A DNA stretch of 39,003 bases from Arachnopeziza araneosa (lineage: Eukaryota > Ascomycota > Leotiomycetes > Helotiales > Arachnopezizaceae): contig QYAI01000208.1 of NCBI GenBank assembly GCA_003988855.1, positions 1-39,003 of the forward strand, given 5' to 3'. The position numbers and the translations under genes were made by a program. Shown one piece after another: positions 30,647-39,003 of this stretch (its first letter is position 1; every line of letters starts with the position of its first letter). The notes beneath the pieces were generated by a model, which had not been told where the DNA came from, did not search any database, and worked only from the letters and a program-made list of their open reading frames with translations.

Positions 30647-32307
30647 TGGAAACTAGAACAGTACGTCATTGAATACCATCAAGTTCAAGAACGCCTCTTA
30701 TGGAGAGGACATTTTCTTGAGCAGGTTACTAGTCAAAAGTAGTTAGGCTTGAGCTTAACGATAATGAATAAAATCTAGTGGATAACCACCCACTCACCTG
30801 CCTACCTACCTAACTTGCCAATGGCCACGTGACCATATCATGTCTAATTTTAAAGAAGGGGACTAATAGAAAAACAACCCTATTCTAGATTATATCTAGC
30901 TCTTCTACAAACTTGAAGATTGGTACTTATTTGGAATATTTTATTATAAAGTCACAGGAACATACGATGATTGTTTGCAACGTTGACATCTATCCTTCTC
31001 AACTTGTATCTTGCATCTTGTTCGATACCATTTACTATCTATGCACACCCCGGACTGTTGACATGCGCAATAACACAAAATTTGAGGAGAATCTATCTAA
31101 CTTGTCTTGAAGCAATATTAAAACAGATCGTTGGCGAACTGGGTGTTTTGACGATAAATGAGCAGAAGGTAGAATCAGTAGATGTCGAGAACAAATCGGG
31201 CATGAGGGTAGGTAGCAGAGCAGAATTGAATCAATTATCACCAAAGTAGCGCCGTTTGTGCGTGACTTCTTTCAATAGCATTGCTTCCTGGCCTCGTTAT
31301 ATGCACTTGGGGGAGTCACTCTGTAGCGAGATTTGGATTGATACCAGCAACTTGGCAACTTAGGAAGAGATTATGTATTGATCTTCCTAATTTCCTCGCT
31401 TATTCTCCTAAGACGACAATTCTCCATGGAATTAAACACACAAATCAGTCAATAATTTACTTAATTTCACAATAATCAATCCTCCATCCCAAACAAACTC
31501 GCGAAAACGAAAGACAAAGCCTCTCAACCAACGACTTGCTCATTTCCGCTACTCAAACTGAGCTCACAGGACTGTCTTTGTTAATTTGATTTAGGTCGCA
31601 TAGGAAAAAAGGTATGTTCATTCGATCTTTACTTTCAACAACACGCTCGATCTTCCCGAACTATTTCTCTTTCATCAACAGCTACCTCAAGCCTCCTTTC
31701 TTGTACCGCAAGAGAATCACTACTTCCTCATCCTTTCAAATACATTTAAGAACTCTGCACAACGGCACAGAAAGCCTCTTTCACAAGTATCATACTGTGA
31801 TCCTACCAACGGTACAGCACGTAAGATGGATCTATCACTATAGATCTTTTTCTTTCACCTATCATTTCACAAATTCCCATCACATAATCTAAACCTTCAA
31901 CCTTTCACAAGACCCTCCTCTTCAATTAATCTCAGTTTCCCCCGATTTCACTTTGGGTCTCGATAAGGATTCCTCACTTCTCGCCTTCCTTACGAGGAAG
32001 ATAACTTAAGCATCTCAAACTTTTAGCACGATCAAATTACTCAATCATTTTTTCATTGGGGCAGCAAGTTGTTTTCTCTACAACCTTTTTCATTAACCCA
32101 TTTTCTTCAACTCAACTCCTTCAACTCAACTCCCCTAGCACTACCACACATTAAACGTTTTGGTATTCCATCACATCTAACACTGCCTCAAAGTAACTGC
32201 TAGTACCAAAGCTAACTGTGTCATAGTCTTTCTCGAATCCTCTACTACACGAAGCAAATCTTCATTTATCGGCGGATAGGTCTTGATATCACTTGAGAAC
32301 ACCCAAG
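30647..32307. promoter_or_regulatory. Long intergenic interval upstream of the subtilase-mucin gene, with pyrimidine-rich leader
   Basis: This is 1.66 kb without a supportable gene. From about 31490 to 32300 the plus strand becomes strongly C/T-rich (repeated CAACTCAACTCCTT and CTTTCAC words near 31860-32140), a common mark of strong promoters and long leaders in filamentous fungi. The first part (30650-31480) is AT-rich, with CCTACCTACC near 30799 and short chance frames only. Confidence 0.5.
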
Positions 32308-35300
32308 ATGATTCTGCTACTTTATGCAGCTATGCTGCTTCAGTTGCACTTCATCAATATTGTTTCTGCTCAAGGAACGATCACGGTTGATATCACGACT
32401 TTGATTACTATAACCTCTTGCAACCCCACGGTCAAGGATTGTCCTGGCAGCAACCACCTTAGCTCCACTTCTGTCCTCACTCCGGCTCCTATTTTGCCTG
32501 TTACGCTTTCTACTATTCAATCGCTTTCGTCTTCGGAAGCCATTTCTTCCTGCTTTTCTAAGCGTTGCAACGCCGACAACTGCTTGCGAGCTTTTAAGCG
32601 AGGTAACGGTCAGGAGTTTTGCTCTACATTTACTCAAAGCCTTGTCACCAACACTGTGAACCTTCCAAGTTTTGCGACTCAATGTACAGGAAGCGTCATA
32701 TCTCGGGTCAGTTCGGCGTGTACTTGCCTCAACCAAGGCTGTAGTACGTCGGTTATTGGCGCCAGCAGTATGTCCACGATGTCTCCAATCAATACCTATG
32801 AAAGCGTGCCCGCTGAATCGTCCACCACCTCAATACCCGTCAGCTTTGAATACGTTTCAACTGTGCAGATATCCAAGGCAACGAGCATTGGAGAGACACC
32901 TAGTAGCGAATTGACCTTATCTCGAACTTCTTCCTCTGATGTTGCTAAGTTGTCGGACATAACTAGTGAGACTCTAAGCCCTACGCCTGTTATGGAAAGC
33001 AGCGACGGCCAAATTTGGTTTCCAGGACCTTCGACCATAAATCAAGTCTCATCTCCAAGTCTGATTCCCGTGAGTGAGAGCAGCGATGGCCAGATTGTGT
33101 TTCCTGGACCTTCAACCACTTTATTATCAGTGCCAATATCTCCTTCAGCTGGAACTCAGGCAGCTACCTCCCAAGGTCCAGCTCAGTCGGCTTCCCAATC
33201 TCAGCAGCCGTCCGTTGCCCCTCCTCCAGCAAGCCAGAGCGTTGTCCCTCCATTTACGACAACTATTACGCAAACAAATGCTTTAGGAAGTGTTTTTACT
33301 TCAGTCTTTCAAGTGACGCCCTCTGGGCCTTCAGGAGTTTCGGTCTCGATTAGCTCAGCACCTCCAACTCCGAATCCCTCAACAACTCTAGTTTCGGTCA
33401 CTTCGAACTCGGTTGGTTCTCCACAGTCTTCACAATCCGAATTGGGACCAGAGCCCTCTTTACAACCTTCGACTTCTGTCGCAACCCCTTCGCAAGCATC
33501 GCTTACACTAGCGAGTCAAAGCGCTTTAGCACCCTTTACTACAACCATTACGCAAACAAATGCATTGGGAAGTGTTTTTACCTCAGTGTTTCAAGTAACA
33601 CCATCTGGTCCTTCAGGCGTTTCCATCTCTGTCAACTCGACACCTCCAACTCCGAACCCTTCCATGACTTTGGTTTCGATCAGTTCAAACCCAGTTACTT
33701 CTCCACAGTCTTCTGAGTCCCAATCTCCACAGTCTTCCGAGTCCCAACCGCCACTAGAGTCCTCTTTGCAAACTTCCAATTCTGTCGTAAGCACTTCGCA
33801 AATATCACCTCCGTTAACGAGTCACAGCGTTTTACCACCTTTTACGACAACTCTAACGGAGACCAACGCTCTTGGAAGCGTATTTACAACAGTGCTTCAA
33901 GTCACGCCGTCGGGTCCTCCACCAGCTTCGGGTGATTCTGCTTCACTAACTTCGAGTGCTTCTGCGTCGCTAGAATCGAGTATGGTGTCTAAAGAATCGT
34001 CCACAACACCGATTTCCGCTGAATCCAGCTCCGACTCCTTATTTACCTCACAAGGGTCCCAGCCACCAGCTGCTTCTTCATTAGCGAGTGAGAGCGTTGT
34101 ACCACCGTTTACTTCAACTCTTACAGAAACTAATGCTCTTGGGAGTGTATTAACCACAATACTACAAGTCACACCATCCGGTCCAGCAAATATGCCAACG
34201 AGTTCCCAGCCTAATGCCGTCCCCACTGAAACATTGCCAAGCGGGCAATCAGCTGCCCCATCACCGACCCTCACTGGATTTCCAATAGTTACACCCCCAC
34301 CATCTCCTACCTCGACTGACTGTGGCGAGTTATTTGGCACCACTTGGGGGCTTTGGTGTCTTTACCCTCGCGTAACGAACACGCCAACTTCTTGCTCACC
34401 ATTTCCAGATTGTCTCTTTGGCATTACTGGTGTTGTCCCTCAGACCGTCCAAAGCGAACTTTCATATGTCTGCGATGGCACACCGTTGGATTCGGTAAGA
34501 ATCCCCGGGCTCTATCAAGTGATGCGCTCTCAGGACAACCGCATCTAGCGGCACTCGATCCTCCTCACTCCTAATTCACGCTCTGAAAAGAAAATGCTGA
34601 CTCCCCGGTGTTCCAGTGCTTAGGGATTACCGACGGCGCTTCTTGCTCGACATTTCCAGACTGTCTTTCAACCGAAATTGATACAGATGTCTGCTGGGGA
34701 CTCCCATTTCCGGATTGCCTATTCACCTCTTATGTGCCCAGCATCACTTCGACTGTCACAACGTCGCCTCCGGGCTTCACAACAGAAACAATTAGTCGAA
34801 CGGATTGGACAACTAACACCGTTTATACGACTACTGATAGTAGTGGCCAACAATTGATCCTACCGGTTATTATGCCTTGCTCGTGGTGTCCTACATTTGT
34901 TGACATAATTATATCTGGAATTCCTGATATTCTCAATATCGAGATTAATATTCCAGGGTTTCCAAAGCTTCCCAGATTCCATCTCCCTGTAAGTTTAGCA
35001 ATTTTCAATAGTAACAACCTATCTTCCTGGTGTTGCACTTATTTTCCGCGTACGACCAAAAACAAATGCGACTGTTGTATATCAGCATCGACATTCAAAT
35101 AAATATAACGAAATAACCTTCGACAAGCAAATATTAACAACAAGTCTTCAACTCTCACATCATCTACCCCTATTAGATGACTCAATAACTAACATATTCG
35201 ACATAGTGCATCTTTTTCTGCAAGAAAGGTAAACCGCATCACAAGCCAAAACCACCGGTTGTGGACCAAGAACCAGAGGAACCATCTTCGTCAGCCACTT

Positions 35301-38026
35301 CAACCACCTCTACGTCGACATCATGCCAGGCCTCTACGGCAACGGATTGTACCGTATTTTTGACTGCGAGTGTTTCAGGAACCGTTACGAAAAGTGTGAC
35401 CACAACAAGTTGTGTGACATTTGCACTATGCTCAGCCTCAGGAGCCACGACGACAACTGAAACAAGTACGACAACTTCTGCAACAGCAACCGTAAGTCCG
35501 TATTACATTGCAGCAAAGGATATAACAGACGCGGCAAGCTTCAATCAAATTACAACCCTTTTAGAGCAACAAACAGACCCGAAAACCTTACAAATCTTCT
35601 CGGAGCCGGGTATTGGATTTTATCTTGGTTGGTACCAGAACCTTGATCCAACCATGTTAAATAACTACACCCAGAATCCCGCAGTAAGTCTATTCAAAGT
35701 AACTGAAGAATATCTCTAACATTAACAGGTTGGCGGAATTACCCTATCTGTAGGTGGTGCTTTGAACTATATTGACGATGAAGTTGCGGACTTTCCTTTT
35801 CCAGATATATCTCTACCATCGTCGAAGATGGCTCGGAGACAACTCGGCGCAAATGTCAAACAGCAATCCTTGGCAGCTCTCCAACTGCAAGCAGTCTCGA
35901 AGCCTCCAGGTGTTCCGTATTACCCGCTGGAGTCATCCGGGTATGCTTATATGGAGACAAATCTGAACGTCAGAGTCTATCTTACCGACACTGGCGCAAC
36001 TCCAGCTCATCAAGTAAGTCAATATGGAAGCTGATATAAGACAATGACTGATTGAAGACAGGAATATCAATCTATTATCTCTGCGACAGGCATTGCACCG
36101 GATTGGATTTGGCCGGGCAATCCGAACGGTCCTAATTTGCTTGACGAGCCATATCTTTACGAAACTGGTGTTTACAATGACTGGAATTCTCCGCCCGGAA
36201 ACGCTGCCCTTGGATCCCAAGGTTGGCATGGTACATGCTTGCTCAGCAATATTGTGGGCGCATCTTGGGGTGTTTCTAAAAAGACTCGAGTCACAATTGT
36301 GAGACAGCCACAAGTAATGCCATACGGAAATTATTTCAACCTAGGCCTCCCGATATCTCCGCAAGGAACAATCCCTGGAGGTGGATCTTTAACCCAGCTA
36401 CTAGTTACACTTCAAGCGACCCTTGCCGATGTAGTCGCTAAAAAGGCGGCTCAGCAAGCAGCACTATTAGCTTCTGGAATCGCACCTGGTCCAACAGATC
36501 TTTTTAATTTCGTGATGAATCTCTCACAAATTTGGGAAACTCTCGTTAGCTGGGTGCCAACACAAGCAGATGGCATATCCTGGTTTATATTCAGTTATTT
36601 CAAGGCCCTTATTGACCAAGGTGTTGTGATATTGGTTGGTTCTGGAAACAATGGATCTGTCGAGAGAGGGGGTGTACCATACTTGACATCAAGGCTTGCT
36701 TGGTGGTCCTCAGAGTTGCCTATCGTTGTTGTTGGGGCCGCCGGTTTTGACGGCCTGGCTTGGCCTGGGACGCAGTGGCAGATTGCTCCTGCATCATTGA
36801 CTACAGCATTTCCGAACATGGCGGTACATGTTTGGGGTACGGGATGGAGTAGTAACTGTGCAGGTGGAGCGTCGCCAGATGAGACTCTCACAATGTCAGG
36901 GACATCCATCGGTGAGTCACCCTGTAGATGTCACATTATCACAAACTAATCGTGAAATCTAATATAGCTACCTCAACTGTATCTGGCCTGGTCGCAAATT
37001 TGCTGGACAATGATTTAGATCGACCTAAGATCCAAAACATCTGGCTATCGATCATGGCTCAACAACCTAATCTCACACCCGGCACTGCCTGGGTTCAAGC
37101 AGTTAGAACATACGTCACATCGCTCTCTTATTTTCGAACTGCTTCGGGAGGATCAGGCTTTGCGAATCTGCTTTATAATGGTTTAATTCCAGACCTCCCA
37201 GATGGTGAGCCTGTCTGTACCCCCCCAGCCAATGGAAAGCGACAGGAGGGTGGCAGTTGTGAGCCAACCAGTGCGATTGCCTCTGCTAGTCTTGCCTCTG
37301 CTAGTCTTGCATCCGCCAGTCTTGCATCCGCCAGCCTTGCATCTGTGGCTTCAGTTTCTAGTTTCGAAGCTGGAAGCAGTGCAGGAAATACAATTATTCC
37401 GCCAATAGCAACACTACCACCAGATCCCAGCTTCTTGAGTTCCCTCAAAAGCGCCGAATCAGTTTCCAGTTTCGAAGCTGGAAGCAGTGCGGGTAACACT
37501 ATTAGGCCACCACCAGTCACACCATTACCACCATCCACCAGCAGTTCCTCACCTGCAGCGGCTATAACCTCATCGGCCGCACCCTCAGCTGCACCTTCCA
37601 CAACTACAAACCCACCAGTTACGACTACAGCAAGTGGAATTTTCACTCCACCAAGTGGAGCTGTTCCTAACGTTGCATGCGAGGCCGTAGATCACGAAGG
37701 CTACGTTGAAGTTGGAATCTGGACCAACTATATCACGGATGGGGGCGGAGCTTTGGAGAGGGCCGAGAATGCCGCCTGTGGGATTACAGGATGGTCTTAC
37801 ATGCCTGTTGTGAACACTACCATCAAGGGCTGGGAGCCTAACGCGAGATGGTCGTTTTACATTCCCAACGTTACTCACCCACAGCAGTTGATATGCATAA
37901 GCAAAGGAGTAAGTGTCTCATTGATTTCTACTCATTGGTTACTAAATTTTTTAGATCGAGAATTCTGGGGGTCCGACAATTGGTGAATGTGACTTCGAAG
38001 CTTTACTTGGGCCTCCTAAGGAATAG
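32308..38026 (+). CDS. Giant secreted subtilisin-like protease with mucin-like N-terminal region
   Basis: Seven exons (32308-34494, 34617-34988, 35207-35683, 35729-36013, 36062-36911, 36968-37908, 37955-38026) join in perfect phase to 1727 aa. In order: signal peptide (1-21); Cys-containing domain (about 75-150, with CNADNCLRAF and VSSACTCL); Ser/Thr/Pro-rich region with four NALGSV repeats (about 310-625); Cys segments CSPFPDCLFG and CSTFPDCL (about 670-810); a propeptide-like segment from YYIAAKD (about 952-1028); a dibasic site ARRQ (1048-1049); an S8 subtilase domain with Asp1099 (YLTDTGA), His1163 (GWHGT), Asn1303 (SGNNG) and Ser1389 (SGTSIA); a second dibasic site GKRQ (1481-1482); a Ser/Ala/Pro linker; and a C-terminal domain with Cys residues. 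The catalytic set is complete, so it is probably active, secreted and heavily O-glycosylated. No GPI signal is seen. Intron 2 (218 bp) is the least certain. Confidence 0.88.
33247..34182 (+). repeat. Four-copy coding repeat, PFT(T/S)T(I/L)T(Q/E)TNALGSV
   Basis: Units begin near 33247, 33530, 33835 and 34101 (spacing 283, 305 and 266 bp). Each encodes about 28 conserved residues ending in QVTPSGP. The linkers between them are Ser/Pro/Thr-rich and vary freely. Copies 1-2 (ITQTN ... VFTSVF) and copies 3-4 (LTETN ... TT(V/I)LQ) form two closer pairs. Confidence 0.85.
37279..37344 (+). repeat. 15-bp tandem repeat encoding A-S-A-S-L
   Basis: Four full units plus part of a fifth run in frame within the linker after the subtilase domain. 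Two units read GCCTCTGCTAGTCTT and two GCATCCGCCAG(T/C)CTT, so recent duplication is visible at the base level. Copy number is likely to vary among strains. Confidence 0.85.
37351..37510 (+). repeat. Duplicated coding segment SVSSFEAGSSAGNTI
   Basis: The 15-residue peptide occurs twice, at 37351-37402 and 37459-37510, 108 bp apart start to start. Only silent or minor base differences separate the copies, so the duplication is fairly recent. It lies in the low-complexity linker between the protease and C-terminal domains. Confidence 0.8.
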
Positions 38027-39003
38027 TGGAGTTTTTATTGCTTTAAGGAGAGACTTATAACTGAATCGGAGTGATTTGGTTTCTCAACGGCATTCAGAAG
38101 CAAAATTATACGATAGCGAGCAATAAATGATTTCATGATTTGGACATTGAAGTGCTCTCCCTAACAGATTTTGTCGACAAATCCTTTCAATGTGACATTT
38201 CACCCGGTTTTAAATAAACTAAACACAAATAGGTCGTGTTTGTAAGAGTCTGCGCAAAAGAATACCATCTGCGATTTTAGCAGTCGTGTGTTTATATCTC
38301 TTTTTAATGTCGCTTAAGTGATCAAGAAAACATAGCTGGATTTTTGACTACGGAATGGACCTAAATTCACGGGGAAACCAGAAGAATTTTTTTTTATGAA
38401 AAAAAAAGAAGCGGAAAACGAGAGTAGAGTAGGCTACTCAAGTCTGCAGGGATAGCCGCCTGATAGGTTTCTTAAAATCGTAAGAACGTTGAGAGTAATT
38501 TAAGGTGATGCTTTACCAGTCGTTTAAAGAGTTAGCTCTTTTTCAATATCCTTGAAATTAGGATTATTTTTTTGCATACGAACACAAACCATATATGATT
38601 GGGCAATTTAATCCCCTCTACTACAAATAAGGGGCCCAATGTGTGGGCGAATGTTCAATGTCACATGTCCAGTCATTCTCTAGCAGGCCTAAACGAGTCA
38701 TAATGCACAGAATCTTGAAGATTAACCACAAAGTCTGTTTTCGGAGAGTATTACAATATCTGGAGATTGTTATTACTGACATGATCAGTCCTCCTCAAGC
38801 CGTGCTCGTGGGTTGATACTTGGGGATTAAGTTTCTGTGATGGTAATAATTGCAGCGAGCTCTTCCATTCAGCCGGTGTTTTGAAAGATAGTAGTTCTTG
38901 TTGCTAGTGTACGAGGGGCAGAGGAGCAGCCAATAAAATAAGAATCTCGTTGGCCCTCAGCTAGCTCTCGATATGTATATTTCGGAAGAACAACCAGAGC
39001 AAA
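38027..39003. other. 3' flank and intergenic sequence to the window edge
   Basis: No gene is supported in these 977 bp. The sequence is AT-rich with homopolymer tracts (T and A runs near 38388-38408). Any gene further right starts beyond the window. Confidence 0.45.

Noticed and set aside
31614..31892. 92-codon frame upstream of the subtilase gene
   Set aside because: Ser/Phe/His-rich translation of a C/T-rich promoter leader; no domain or splice context.
33897..34343. Long antisense open frames across the subtilase-mucin gene (for example minus 33897-34343 and 37173-37646)
   Set aside because: They are mirror images of Ser/Thr/Pro-rich coding repeats; low-complexity codons rarely give stops on the opposite strand.

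Overview
The window reads as nuclear DNA of a filamentous ascomycete. Most genes are interrupted by short introns (about 45-70 bp, GTAAGT-type donors, CTAAC/CTGAC-like branch sites, TAG/CAG acceptors). It also holds a HET-domain gene, a fungal-type cytochrome c heme lyase, an HRI1 homologue, and repeat-induced-point-mutation-like decay of several genes. Protein similarity suggests Pezizomycotina, perhaps Leotiomycetes; that placement is an impression and was not computed. Exon models were built by hand from splice consensus and reading-frame phase. Where I give an amino-acid length, all exon phases agree.

Layout. (1) 1-5.8 kb is a graveyard: the tail of an unidentified ORF at the left edge, an ankyrin-repeat pseudogene with three nonsense codons, an internal fragment of the riboflavin gene RIB7 lying against a divergent profilin-like gene, a 5'-truncated amidase pseudogene and a hAT transposase remnant. 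All four nonsense codons in the ankyrin and amidase genes are TAG/TAA where CAG/CAA is expected, which fits CpA-to-TpA change. (2) 5.8-9.7 kb carries an intact aldo/keto reductase (minus strand) diverging from an intact HET-domain gene (plus strand). (3) 9.7-13 kb is sparse: a frameshifted membrane-protein pseudogene, a weak ORF, and a small protein resembling fungal DUF6914-type proteins.

(4) 13.4-26.7 kb is a compact conserved block: HRI1-like protein, holocytochrome c synthase, dual-specificity phosphatase, a multipass membrane protein with a long Ser/Pro tail, an ArsB/NhaD-type ion permease, a CorA-like metal transporter and a GNAT acetyltransferase. Several pairs are divergent and share one promoter interval. 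(5) 26.7-39 kb is a gene-poor region with two secreted proteins: a multicopper oxidase (583 aa, five exons) and a very large protein of 1727 aa in seven exons. The large protein joins a signal peptide, a mucin-like region with four copies of a NALGSV(F/L)T repeat, Cys-rich CS-x-FPDCL segments, a propeptide-like segment, a subtilisin-type catalytic domain with a complete Asp/His/Asn/Ser set, a second low-complexity linker and a C-terminal Cys-containing domain. Dibasic (Kex2-like) sites flank the catalytic domain.

The large subtilase-mucin mosaic is the best candidate for something undescribed. The decayed left end is the second point of interest. I found no tRNA, rRNA or CRISPR array by eye.
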